A stretch of DNA of 64,000 nt, from contig CAWBZS010000012.1 in NCBI GenBank assembly GCA_963793335.1, forward strand, positions 1 through 64,000. The letters are read 5' to 3'. The position numbers were made by a program, and so were the translations under genes. The first letter of the stretch is position 1. Each line of letters begins with the position of its first letter. The DNA is from Sva-07 sp963793335 (GTDB lineage Bacteria; Actinomycetota; Acidimicrobiia; Acidimicrobiales; Ilumatobacteraceae). This document shows positions 25,898 through 34,656 of the stretch, one piece after another. Below the pieces are notes generated by a model, which saw nothing but the letters and a program-made list of their open reading frames with translations, was not told where the DNA came from and made no database searches.

Positions 25898-26554
25898 TCA
25901 GCGTTTGCCGAGCTTGACCAGATCCTCGGCCATCGTCCAGCCGTACACGATCATTGCGCCGCCCTTCTTCACGGGGACGGCGTTGAACATCTCGACGACG
26001 TCGGCGTCGAGCTTGTCGGGTTTGGACGAGTCGTGGTCGAGGAAGCCGTCCGCGCTACCGGTGGAGGCGATGAACGACTTCGCGTCGTACTTGGCATCGA
26101 TGCCGAACCGCTTGGCCAGACGCCGGCCCCAGGCTCGTTCCTCGCCCACTGCACTGGTACCGGGAGTCGGCGTGAGCTCGCGGAGGTCCTTGAACGCTTC
26201 GAGGCCGTCGGCGTTCACGAAGCGGCACCCGACCACCACGTCCTCGTCGGGAAACGCCATCAAGGCCCGGTGATAGGCCTCGCCGATGAGCCCGCGCAGC
26301 ACCTGGTCGCGCTTGGACGAGCGCTTGACCGACATCAGTCCGATCAGCACACAGGGTGTGCCGCCGATGCGTTCGAGCGTCGAGAACGTGTATCCGTGCA
26401 GCGCACCACCGAATCGAGCGGTGGTGATCAACACCCAGTCCTCTTTCGCCTTGGAGAGCTGCCCAGCGTTGAACGCAACCTCCATCGACGCCAATTCGTC
26501 GAGGTCGGAGTCGGTCAGGGCCGCTGCGTCGTTGGTCGAAACGTCCAATGCCAT
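25898..26554 (-). CDS. Hypothetical protein downstream of dnaE
   Basis: The 218-residue soluble protein is not recognised. Visible features are an acidic N-terminus, a beta-rich centre (DWVLITTARFGGALHGYTFS, PCVLIGLMSVKR) and a Lys/Asp-rich C-terminal half ending MIVYGWTMAEDLVKLGKR. The centre is faintly reminiscent of an acetyltransferase core but has no clear acyl-CoA loop. ATG 26554 is chosen because it starts 10 bases after the dnaE stop; longer in-frame starts would run into dnaE. Tight spacing implies co-transcription with dnaE. Confidence 0.75.
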   Translation of the reverse strand: MALDVSTNDAAALTDSDLDELASMEVAFNAGQLSKAKEDWVLITTARFGGALHGYTFSTLERIGGTPCVLIGLMSVKRSSKRDQVLRGLIGEAYHRALMAFPDEDVVVGCRFVNADGLEAFKDLRELTPTPGTSAVGEERAWGRRLAKRFGIDAKYDAKSFIASTGSADGFLDHDSSKPDKLDADVVEMFNAVPVKKGGAMIVYGWTMAEDLVKLGKR

Positions 26555-26564
26555 TCTCCCCATT

Positions 26565-29500
26565 CTACAGCAGCACGGCCTCATGCCCGAAGGCCATGCG
26601 AAGTTCCCCCACGGATCGGTCGAGATCGACCCGGAATTCATCCGCCAACTTCAGCACTTTGCCTTGTCCGATGTCGACCATGACCACCGAGTCACCAGGG
26701 TGTTCGCGCAGAATGCGCTTGAGACGCTGGATCTTCAGTTCGTCGAGTGCGGCCGACGGCAAACGGAGACGCAACGGTGCTGCTGGGCCGTCGCTGAGCC
26801 CTGACAACACCGTGATCGTCTGGCCGATGAGGCCGAATCGTGACTCGTCACGCCGGTCGAGCCGTCCCTTGACCGCCACGATCAGGTCGTCTTCGAGCTT
26901 GTGCCCTTGCTCGGCGAGCGTGCGCGGGAAGATCGTCACCTCGATCGAGGCGTCGAGGTCCTCCAGCAGGAACACCGCCATCTGGTCGCCCTTCTTGGTG
27001 AACTTGCGAGCCAGATTGGTGATCACGCCCCCAACGACGACATTGGCCCCGTCCTCCATGGTCTGCAGGTCGAGGACCGACTGCTCGACTTTGCGTTTGA
27101 GCGCAGCTTCGACCCCGAACAGCGGATGATCGGACACGTAGAGACCGAGCATCTCCTTCTCGTAGCGGAGTTGCTCGGTTTTGTCGAACGCGAGGTCAGG
27201 GATCTCGGTCCGCTCGTCGAATCCGTCACCGTGACCCGCCGAGGAGTCCTCGCCGTCGGCCCAGTCGCCGAACAGGCTCATCACCCCCTTTTCACGCTCG
27301 CGTCGCCGCTTGACCGTGGTGTCGATGATGTGCTCGAACACCGTGAGCAGACCCCGACGCGTGTGCCCGAGGTTGTCGAACGCTCCACCCTTGATCAGCG
27401 ACTCGATCGTGCGCTTGTTGAGTACCGGTTCGGGCACCCGCTCGACGAAGTCGTGGAAGCTGGTGAACTGCCCGTTCTCCTCGCGTTCGACGATCAGCAG
27501 CTCGACCAGGGCTTCGCCGACGTTGCGCACCGCCGACATCCCGAACGTGATCGCGCCGGGGCTCCCCACCGGGAGCGACACACCCGGCGGCAGCTCATCG
27601 GCGCTCAACGCTCCGAAGTTCGACATCGAACGGTTGACGTCGGGCGGGAGCACCTTGATGCCCATCGACCGGCAGTCGCTGAGGTAGATCGCCGCCTTGT
27701 CGAGATTGTTCTTGACGCTGGTGAGCAGGCAGGCGATGTACTCGACCGGATAGTGCGCTTTGAGGTACGCGGTCTGGTACGTGACGAGGCCGTAGCCGAA
27801 CGTGTGGCTCTTGTTGAACGCGTAGTCAGCGAACTTCTCGATGATGTCGAAGAGCTCCTTGCCGAGCGCCGGCTCGTAGCCGGTGCGCACCACGCCGGAC
27901 TCGAAGCCCTCGCGCGCAGCGGCCATCACCTCGCGAACCTTCTTGCCCATCGCCTTGCGCAGATTGTCGGCCTCGGCGAGGGAGTAGCCGGCGAACTTCT
28001 GGGCAACGCGCATCACACTCTCCTGATAGATCATCAGGCCGTAGGTGTCGCCCAGCACCTCCCTGGCATCCTCGTGGAAGTACTCGACGGGCTTGCGCTC
28101 GTTCTTGCGGTCGGCGTAGTCGTAGTGCATGTTGACGCTCATCGGCCCCGGCCGATAGAGCGCCAGGACAGCGGAGACGTCCTCGAAGCTGTTGGGCGCC
28201 ATCGCCTTCAGGAGTTGGCGCATCGGCGGAGATTCGAGCTGGAAGACGCCGATCGTGTCGCCCTTCGACAGCAGGTCGAACGTGGGCTGATCGTCGAGCG
28301 AGATCTCCTCGATGACGAAGCCCGGGTCGCGCTGCGCCTGGATCATCGCTTCGGCGTCGGTGATGACGTCGAGGTTGCGCAATCCCAGGAAATCCATCTT
28401 GAGCAGACCGAGATCTTCGACCCCGTGCATTTCGTACTGGGTCACCACCGGTGCATCGGCCGGATCCTGCCCCGACTCGGGCTTGCGTTGGATCGGGACG
28501 TAGTCGGTGACCGGATCCTTGGTGATCACCACGGCCGCAGCGTGGATCCCGTCGGAGCGCTTCAGCCCCTCGAGACCGCGCGCCACGTCGATCACGCGCT
28601 TGAGATCGGTGTCGGTGTCGTACATGGCACGGAGATCGGCCGCAGCCTTGTAGCCGTCGTTGTACTTGGGGTTCGGCTCGAAGCAGTACTTGAGCGGCGT
28701 GTCCCGGCCCATCACCATCGGTGGCATCGCCTTGGCCAGCTTGTCGCCGACCCCGTACGGATACCCGAGGACCCGAGCAGCGTCGCGCACCGCATTGCGA
28801 GCCTTGATCGTGCCGAACGTGATGATCTGGGCCACGTGGTCGCGCCCGTACCGCTCAGCGGCGTACCGGATCATCTCGTCTCGGTAGCGCGAGTCGAAGT
28901 CCATGTCGATGTCGGGCATCGACACGCGGCTCGGGTTGAGGAACCGCTCGAAGAGGAGGTCGTACTTGATCGGATCGAGATCGGTGATCCACAAGCAGTA
29001 GGCAACAGCACAGCCCGCAGCCGACCCACGCCCCGGTCCGACCCGGATCTTTGCGTCCCTCGCATGTTTGATCAGGTCCCACGTGATCAGGAAGTACGAC
29101 GCGAACCCCATGTCGTTGATCGTCTTGAGCTCGTAGGCGATCCGTTCGACAGCATCGTTGGGGACTTGGTCGCCCCAGCGCTGCTTCGCTCCCTCCCACG
29201 TGAGGTGCTCCAGATACGAGGCGTCGTCGGCGAACCCAGCGGGGACGGGGAAGTTGGGCAGCAGCGGCTTGCCGAACTCGATTTCGAGATTCGCCCGCTC
29301 TGCGATCCACAGGGTGTTGTCGCACGCCGACGGCACCTCGCGGAACAGATAGCGCATCTCCGCTGCGCTCTTGAGGTAGTGCTCGCTGCCCTCGAACTTG
29401 AAGCGCTTGGCATCCGACAACAGCGCTCCGGTCTGCACGCACAGCAGTGCGTCGTGCGCTTCGTGGTCTTCCTGATGCGTGTAGTGGCTGTCGTTGGTGG

Positions 29501-30149
29501 CGAGCAGCGGGGCGCCGATCTTCTTCGCGATCTCGATCAGCTTCGGATTGGTCTCGCGCTGTGCGGGCAGACCGTGGTCCTGCAGCTCGACGAACAGGTT
29601 GTCGCGGCCGAAGATGTCCTGCAACCGGGCCGCCTTTTCGATGGCCCCCTGTTCATCGCCGTTCAGCAGCGACTGCAGGACGTGACCACCGAGACAGCCG
29701 GTGGTGGCGATCAGACCGTCGGAGTACTTCTCCAGGAGCTCCCAGTCCATCCGGGGCTTGTAGTAGTACCCCTCCATGAACGCCAGGCTCGCCAGCTGGA
29801 TCAGATTCTTGTAGCCGGTCTGGTTCTCGGCGAGCAGCGTCAGGTGGTAGTAGAGCTTCTTGCCGCCCTCGGTGTCGCCCCCTGAATCGTCCACCCGGCC
29901 CCGCCGCGTCGGCCGCTCGCTGCGGTGGTCGTGGGCCATGTAGGCCTCGGTGCCGATGATCGGCTTGATCCCCTGCTTGTTGCACTCCTTGTAGAAGTCC
30001 AACGTGCCATACATGTTGCCGTGATCGGTCATGCCGATCGCCGGCATCCCGTCCGACACCGCTTTGGCGACCAGCTCGTCGAGTCGTGCGGCTCCGTCGA
30101 GCATCGAGAACTCGGTGTGGACGTGGAGGTGGGTGAAGGAATCTGGCAC
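26565..30149 (-). CDS. dnaE: DNA polymerase III subunit alpha (DnaE1)
   Basis: The 1194-residue C-family replicative polymerase starts with GTG at 30149. The PHP domain has FTHLHVHTEFSMLDGAAR and GMTDHGNMYGTLDFY. The palm catalytic aspartates are in SMPDIDMDFDSRYRDEM. The fingers have GRGSAAGCAVAYCL, and tandem HhH and OB domains lie near the C-terminus. Length fits DnaE1 rather than the mutagenic DnaE2, and no intein is present. It lies 109 bases downstream of bpa. The intergenic stretch has a possible -10 TATGGT at about 30217 (minus strand) but no clear -35. Confidence 0.97.
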   Translation of the reverse strand: MPDSFTHLHVHTEFSMLDGAARLDELVAKAVSDGMPAIGMTDHGNMYGTLDFYKECNKQGIKPIIGTEAYMAHDHRSERPTRRGRVDDSGGDTEGGKKLYYHLTLLAENQTGYKNLIQLASLAFMEGYYYKPRMDWELLEKYSDGLIATTGCLGGHVLQSLLNGDEQGAIEKAARLQDIFGRDNLFVELQDHGLPAQRETNPKLIEIAKKIGAPLLATNDSHYTHQEDHEAHDALLCVQTGALLSDAKRFKFEGSEHYLKSAAEMRYLFREVPSACDNTLWIAERANLEIEFGKPLLPNFPVPAGFADDASYLEHLTWEGAKQRWGDQVPNDAVERIAYELKTINDMGFASYFLITWDLIKHARDAKIRVGPGRGSAAGCAVAYCLWITDLDPIKYDLLFERFLNPSRVSMPDIDMDFDSRYRDEMIRYAAERYGRDHVAQIITFGTIKARNAVRDAARVLGYPYGVGDKLAKAMPPMVMGRDTPLKYCFEPNPKYNDGYKAAADLRAMYDTDTDLKRVIDVARGLEGLKRSDGIHAAAVVITKDPVTDYVPIQRKPESGQDPADAPVVTQYEMHGVEDLGLLKMDFLGLRNLDVITDAEAMIQAQRDPGFVIEEISLDDQPTFDLLSKGDTIGVFQLESPPMRQLLKAMAPNSFEDVSAVLALYRPGPMSVNMHYDYADRKNERKPVEYFHEDAREVLGDTYGLMIYQESVMRVAQKFAGYSLAEADNLRKAMGKKVREVMAAAREGFESGVVRTGYEPALGKELFDIIEKFADYAFNKSHTFGYGLVTYQTAYLKAHYPVEYIACLLTSVKNNLDKAAIYLSDCRSMGIKVLPPDVNRSMSNFGALSADELPPGVSLPVGSPGAITFGMSAVRNVGEALVELLIVEREENGQFTSFHDFVERVPEPVLNKRTIESLIKGGAFDNLGHTRRGLLTVFEHIIDTTVKRRREREKGVMSLFGDWADGEDSSAGHGDGFDERTEIPDLAFDKTEQLRYEKEMLGLYVSDHPLFGVEAALKRKVEQSVLDLQTMEDGANVVVGGVITNLARKFTKKGDQMAVFLLEDLDASIEVTIFPRTLAEQGHKLEDDLIVAVKGRLDRRDESRFGLIGQTITVLSGLSDGPAAPLRLRLPSAALDELKIQRLKRILREHPGDSVVMVDIGQGKVLKLADEFRVDLDRSVGELRMAFGHEAVLL

Positions 30150-30258
30150 GGATCTCGTTTTCGCGAACTACTCGGATGTTGTTCGGGCACCATAGTCGCG
30201 CGTGCCCGGTACCGCTCACGGGTCGCGTCAGCTCCCGCTCGGCCGTTGGTGCGGCCGT

Positions 30259-30753
30259 TTACAGGTAGGTGCCAGGGCGATCCGGGCCGGCTTCCTGGGG
30301 GTGTTGCGGTGCCGGTGAGCCACCGCCGGGAAGTTGGCGCATCTCCTGCAGTTGACGCTGCGCTGCAACCTGCTGGGCCACCAGGGTGGCCTGGATCCCG
30401 TGGAACAGGCCTTCGAGCCACCCGACCAGTTGCGCCTTGGCGATTCGCAGCTCCGCCTCACTCGGCACCTCTCCATCATCGAACGGCAGTGCCAACGACC
30501 GCAGCTCCTCCTGCAAATCGGGCGACAGCGCCTCGGCGAGCTCGTTGACCGACCGGTCGTAGATCTCTGCGAGACGTTCCCGCGAGGCTTCGTCGAGCGG
30601 CGCCGCGCGGACTTCCTCGAGCAGCTGTTTCACCATCGACCCGATGCGCATCACCTTGGCGGGCGACGTGACCGATTCGGAGTCGACCTCGGTTGGCACT
30701 GCGGAGCCGTCGGTGACCTCGTCGGGGTGCAACGGTTCGTTCATCTCGGGCAT
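30259..30753 (-). CDS. bpa: Bacterial proteasome activator Bpa (DUF2587)
   Basis: The 164-residue protein matches Bpa/PafE (Rv3780 in M. tuberculosis), a ring-forming, ATP-independent activator that opens the 20S gate. Core blocks are SPAKVMRIGSMVKQLLEEVR, AAPLDEASRERLAEIYDRS and ELRIAKAQLVGWLEGLFHGI. The C-terminal tail, which docks into pockets on the PrcA ring, ends GTYL here where mycobacterial Bpa ends GQYL. The middle linker is Pro/Gly-rich. It is the only proteasome component away from the dop-pup-prcBA operon. It lies between a phosphodiesterase gene and dnaE. Confidence 0.92.
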   Translation of the reverse strand: MPEMNEPLHPDEVTDGSAVPTEVDSESVTSPAKVMRIGSMVKQLLEEVRAAPLDEASRERLAEIYDRSVNELAEALSPDLQEELRSLALPFDDGEVPSEAELRIAKAQLVGWLEGLFHGIQATLVAQQVAAQRQLQEMRQLPGGGSPAPQHPQEAGPDRPGTYL

Positions 30754-30805
30754 CAGCGCCTCTCTGTCGGGGACGTCGTCGGGTTCGACGGAGTTGTCGG
30801 CACGG

Positions 30806-31930
30806 TCAGGCCTGGGCGCCGACCAGCGGGACGTTGACCTCGGCCGATGTCATCGAGCCGTGTCGACACACCAGTTGGAACGGTCCCGAGTCGCCGGCTT
30901 CGTAGAAGCTCACCGGTTCGTACGCCACGAGTGCGACGTCGCCGAGACGCGAGCGGATCGCTGGTGCCATGCCCGGGCCGAACCAGTGCTCGTCCAGCAT
31001 TTGCTGTTTGGTGACCACCCACGCGAGGTGACCGACCTCGGCGGCGGCAGCGGCCGCGACGTCCGCGGTTGCGCCCTTGGCGGCATGCAGCCACCGGAAG
31101 CGACCTTCGCCCGACTGCAGGGTGACCCCTTGCAACATGTCGGCCGACGGCGTCACCGATCGATCGCCGACGTGCACCTGACCATGGTCGGCGGTGACGA
31201 GCAGGGTCGTCCCGGACGGCAGCGTTGCGAGCACGTCGGCCACGATCCGGTCAGCAGCACGCAGTTCCGCTTCGTAGTACGGCCCGAAACCGCGCTCATG
31301 GGCGATCTTGTCGATCCCGCCGTAGTAGCAGTAGACGAACCGCTCCCCCGCTTCGACCAGCTCGCGCGCCTGAACCGCGATCGATGACGCCGCCCGCCAA
31401 CCGAGTGCCTCGGTTCCTCGAAGATGCGCTTCGCTGAAGGCCGACCCCTGCAATTCCGCAACGCTGACCACCGGTACGGAGTGGCCGAGGAACGGTTCGA
31501 ATGGCTGAACGTCTCGTGGGGGGTGCGAACGTCGAACCGCCTGGTCGCCGACGGACCAACGCAACACGTTGACGATCTCTCCGCCCAACACGATGCGGTA
31601 CCCGATCAGTCCGTGCTCGGCCGGTGTGAGGCCGGTGGTGATCGACGTCAAGGCGGTTGCCGTGGTGGTCGGCGCGACGGTGTGGATCGGGCCGCCGACC
31701 ATCGCCGACACCGTTGGCATCATCGATCGATGATCCTGCAGTTGATCCCAACCCAAACCATCGAGCACGAGCAGGACCACCGCGTGCGACGACGCAACCG
31801 GATCAGGGACCCACGAGGGCAAGCCGGATGACCAGCTGGTGGGGCCGAGCAGCGCCGGGATGATGCCGCGCACGTTCGCGCCGGCATAGTCGGGAATGAT
31901 CGGTCCGCCCTCGGCAACGCTGGAGGTCAC
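30806..31930 (-). CDS. Alkaline phosphatase superfamily / type I phosphodiesterase
   Basis: The 374-residue protein has the metal-site pattern of the nucleotide pyrophosphatase/phosphodiesterase branch. The first Asp is in VVLLVLDGLGWDQL, the probable Thr nucleophile in APTTTATALTSITTGL, a second site in YYGGIDKIAHERGFG, and D-H in LLVTADHGQVHVGD. The final His is in CRHGSM. No signal peptide is visible, so it is probably cytoplasmic. The substrate is unknown; phosphodiester or sugar-phosphate bonds are likely. It is upstream of bpa by 52 bases on the same strand. Confidence 0.82.
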   Translation of the reverse strand: MTSSVAEGGPIIPDYAGANVRGIIPALLGPTSWSSGLPSWVPDPVASSHAVVLLVLDGLGWDQLQDHRSMMPTVSAMVGGPIHTVAPTTTATALTSITTGLTPAEHGLIGYRIVLGGEIVNVLRWSVGDQAVRRSHPPRDVQPFEPFLGHSVPVVSVAELQGSAFSEAHLRGTEALGWRAASSIAVQARELVEAGERFVYCYYGGIDKIAHERGFGPYYEAELRAADRIVADVLATLPSGTTLLVTADHGQVHVGDRSVTPSADMLQGVTLQSGEGRFRWLHAAKGATADVAAAAAAEVGHLAWVVTKQQMLDEHWFGPGMAPAIRSRLGDVALVAYEPVSFYEAGDSGPFQLVCRHGSMTSAEVNVPLVGAQA

Positions 31931-32018
31931 CGATGCAGTCCATCACGTCGACGGGTCGGAGGACAAGCAGAGCACACCGAAGCTGGTCGGTGCCCGATGA
32001 GTGACTATCGTCGCCAAC

Positions 32019-32453
32019 GTGCGCATATCGACACGGGGTGACTACGCCTGCCGGGCGTTGCTGTCACTTGCGCTGCACGCAGACTCGGGTGGCCCGACGT
32101 CGGTGCGTGACATCGCCGAACGCACCGCACTCCCCCAGCCCTACCTCGAACAGATCCTCCTCGCGCTCAAGGGGGCCGGGCTCGTCAAGTCGAAACGCGG
32201 CGTGGGCGGTGGGTATGTCCTGGCGCGCGACCCCGTCGACATCAGGCTCTCGGAGATCGTGTCGGCGGTCGACGGGCCGATCACGCTCGGCGACTTCGGC
32301 CAGCCGCATCAGGACGGTGCGTGCGACCACGAAGGGCAGTGCGTGCTGCTCGGCATCTGGAACCAGGCAGGCGACCACATGCGCGTGTACCTCGAGGGCT
32401 TCACGCTCGCCGGCATCGCCGCGATCGCCCGCGGCGACGCCCCATGGCCCTAG
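32019..32453 (+). CDS. Rrf2 family transcriptional regulator
   Basis: The 144-residue regulator has the family start RISTRGDYACRALLSLALHA and the wing KSKRGVGGGYVLARDP. The cluster-binding loop has only two cysteines, C102 and C108 (C-x5-C). The third cysteine of IscR would fall at residue 114, which is Trp; C11 is the only other cysteine. It may bind an Fe-S cluster with another ligand, or none. GTG 32019 directly before RISTRG is preferred; an in-frame GTG 18 bases upstream is possible. It overlaps the thioesterase gene by 10 bases, so it may control that gene. Confidence 0.85.
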   Translation: MRISTRGDYACRALLSLALHADSGGPTSVRDIAERTALPQPYLEQILLALKGAGLVKSKRGVGGGYVLARDPVDIRLSEIVSAVDGPITLGDFGQPHQDGACDHEGQCVLLGIWNQAGDHMRVYLEGFTLAGIAAIARGDAPWP

Positions 32454-33196
32454 ACGACGCACAGATGCCGGACCCGGACGACTCGCCACCAACCACCGCG
32501 AGCACGCCCGACCGACGGCTGGCCGGTTCGTGGGAGCCCGCCGACGTGGGGTCCGCAGCGGAACTCGCCGATCGCCGTGCCGCAGTGGCCGAACTCGGCG
32601 ATGCGCTGCGCGACGTGACCTCACGGGCGATCGGTAGTGAGGCGTCGGTCGAGACGCTTCGGCGCGTTGCCGGAGATGCCCGCCTCCTGGCAGCGACGCT
32701 CGCCGAGCAGCAACGCCAGCTCGAGACACCTCCGAGCGTCGACGACCTCAGCCGCGGTCAGCGCCTGTTCAACCCGGTCGTCGGAGCCGGCAACCCAGTG
32801 GCTCCGCCCATGCGAGTCGACATCGTCGACGGTGCTGCAATCGGTACGTGCACACTCGACTGGCGCTACGAAGGCCCGTTCACGTTCGCCCACGGCGGGA
32901 TCAGTGCGCTGCTCCTCGACCAGATCATGGGCTACGCCGCGGCAGCGGCCGGGCACCCCGGTGTGACCGGTCGGCTCCAGGTGCGCTACCGCTCGACGGT
33001 ACCGCTCGACCAGCCGCTCCGGCTCGAGGCCTCGCTGATCGATGTGCTGGGCGTGCGAGCCGCCGTGCGGGGCTCGATCAGCCTCGCAACGGCGCCGCGA
33101 ACTGCGCTCGTCGAGGCCGAGGCGAGCTTCCTCGCCCTCCGTCCCGAGCAAGCTGCTCGCCTGTTCGGCGGTCTCGGTCGCCACCGGGAAGCGTGA
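32444..33196 (+). CDS. PaaI-like hotdog thioesterase
   Basis: The 250-residue protein has a C-terminal hotdog domain with the PaaI/4HBT helix FTFAHGGISALLLDQIMG, followed by RLQVRYRSTVPLDQPLRLEA. The HGG motif is typical of acyl-CoA thioesterases of this group. The first about 110 residues form a charged, probably helical region not seen in the minimal enzyme. ATG 32444 is inside the end of the Rrf2 gene (10-base overlap). The acyl-CoA substrate is not predictable. It converges with rluD, leaving 9 bases between their stops. Confidence 0.85.
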   Translation: MALDDAQMPDPDDSPPTTASTPDRRLAGSWEPADVGSAAELADRRAAVAELGDALRDVTSRAIGSEASVETLRRVAGDARLLAATLAEQQRQLETPPSVDDLSRGQRLFNPVVGAGNPVAPPMRVDIVDGAAIGTCTLDWRYEGPFTFAHGGISALLLDQIMGYAAAAAGHPGVTGRLQVRYRSTVPLDQPLRLEASLIDVLGVRAAVRGSISLATAPRTALVEAEASFLALRPEQAARLFGGLGRHREA

Positions 33197-33205
33197 ACGC
33201 CGGAG

Positions 33206-34126
33206 TCAGACAGCAGCGGCAGCGAGCCACGCCTCGAGGTCTGGCGCCAACGGACTCCGGAATGTGACGCGCTCGCCGGATGCCGGGTGATCGAAGGCGA
33301 GTTCGGCCGCGTGCAGGAACGGCCGGTCGAGCCCGAGATTCGAACGACGCTGGCCGTAGGTCGGGTCGCCGATCAGCGGATGACCGATCGATGCGAGATG
33401 CACCCGAATCTGGTGCGTTCGACCGGTTTCGAGTCGGCATTCGAGTCGCGAGACGAGCGCTGGAGCCGAGTAGGTGCCGACGACGCGGTAGTCGGTGCGC
33501 GCCGGCCGGCCGCCCGTGACCACCGCCATCCGCAACGGATCGCCTCGATCGCGACCGATCGGTGCGTCGATGATCCCGTGCGGCGCGTCGGGCACCCCCC
33601 ACACCATGGCGTCGTATCGGCGGGTGGCACTGTGGTTGGCGAACTGCTCGATCAGGAACTCAGCGGCGGCGTCGGTGCGCGCCACCACCAGGAGACCGGA
33701 GCTCCCTGCGTCCAGTCGGTGAACGATTCCTGGTCGCACCGGGTCTCCGCCCACACCCAGCAGGTCGGGAAAGCGTGCGAGCAGGCCGCTCACCAACGTC
33801 CCGTCGAGGTTTCCTGCGCCTGGGTGCACGACGAGGCCGGCTGGCTTGTCCACGACGATGACCGAGTCGTCTTCATAGACCACACCGAAGTCGACCGCAC
33901 CGTCTGCGGTTGGGAGCGGCTTGGCGGGAACGGCCGACGGGTCGACCTCGACGATCTGCCCCTCGGTGAGGCGCACCTTGCCAGACGCGGCAGGGGCATC
34001 GTCGACGCGTACACCGCCGGCTTCGATCGTGGCCGCAGCTTCCGCCCGGCTCAGATCACCGATCAGCGCCACGACACGGTCGAGTCGCTGGCCAGCCAGT
34101 GCCGACGGTACGGCCTCCCTGATCAC
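33206..34126 (-). CDS. rluD: RluA-family 23S rRNA pseudouridine synthase (RluD-like)
   Basis: The 306-residue enzyme has an N-terminal S4 domain (QRLDRVVALIGDLSRAEAAA) and a catalytic domain. The catalytic aspartate is in GIVHRLDAGSSGLLVVART; the usual form is HRLDxxTSG, and here the Thr is Ser. Also present are VVDKPAGLVVHPG and ETGRTHQIRVHLASIGHP. The GTG start at 34126 overlaps the lspA stop (GTGA), so coupling is certain enough to fix the start. The order lspA-rluD is conserved in many bacteria. Confidence 0.93.
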   Translation of the reverse strand: MIREAVPSALAGQRLDRVVALIGDLSRAEAAATIEAGGVRVDDAPAASGKVRLTEGQIVEVDPSAVPAKPLPTADGAVDFGVVYEDDSVIVVDKPAGLVVHPGAGNLDGTLVSGLLARFPDLLGVGGDPVRPGIVHRLDAGSSGLLVVARTDAAAEFLIEQFANHSATRRYDAMVWGVPDAPHGIIDAPIGRDRGDPLRMAVVTGGRPARTDYRVVGTYSAPALVSRLECRLETGRTHQIRVHLASIGHPLIGDPTYGQRRSNLGLDRPFLHAAELAFDHPASGERVTFRSPLAPDLEAWLAAAAV

Positions 34127-34653
34127 TGCGCGGCTCCGTCGTCGCCGACCGCAACCTCTTCGGGCTCGCGGGGCGCATGGCGTGCCGCCCGAGCGCTGAG
34201 AATGCTGCTCAGAATCAGCAGGCCGGCACCGATGTTGATCGACATGTCCGCGATGTTGAAGATCGGGAACCACTGCAAGTCGATGAAGTCGACCACCGCA
34301 CCCTGGAGGAACCCGTCGTCACCTCGGAACAGCCGGTCGATCAGGTTGCCAGCGGCACCGCCGATCAGCAGCCCCATGCCCCAGGTACTCATCGTGCTCG
34401 ACTCGGTGCGCAGCGTGACGAGCAGATAGACGATCACGAGCGTCGCAAGAACCGCAATGAACGGCCCGAGTCCCTGGCCCTGCCCGAACGCCATTCCGTT
34501 GTTGAACGCAAGATTCAGCTGAAGGGTCCAGAACAGCTCGATCTCGCGATCGGTTCCCAGTGACGTGACCGCCCAGTGTTTCGTGAGCTGGTCGAGCACG
34601 ACGACGACGAGCGCGATCGCCACCGGCGCCCGCCATGCTCGAAGCGCGGGCAT
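34123..34653 (-). CDS. lspA: Lipoprotein signal peptidase LspA
   Basis: The 176-residue, four-helix membrane aspartyl protease cleaves prolipoproteins after lipidation. Catalytic aspartates are in GGAAGNLIDRLFRG and VDFIDLQWFPIFNIADMS. The first helix has VVVVLDQLTKHWAV. It would process lipoproteins such as the DUF3048 protein in this window. ATG 34653 is 3 bases after the stop of the DksA-like gene, and its 3' end overlaps rluD. Confidence 0.94.
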   Translation of the reverse strand: MPALRAWRAPVAIALVVVVLDQLTKHWAVTSLGTDREIELFWTLQLNLAFNNGMAFGQGQGLGPFIAVLATLVIVYLLVTLRTESSTMSTWGMGLLIGGAAGNLIDRLFRGDDGFLQGAVVDFIDLQWFPIFNIADMSINIGAGLLILSSILSARAARHAPREPEEVAVGDDGAAQ

Positions 34654-34656
34654 GAC

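Noticed and set aside
26901..29885. Open frame of 994 codons on the plus strand opposite dnaE
   Set aside because: Same high-GC shadow effect; no motifs, and dnaE covers the entire interval.
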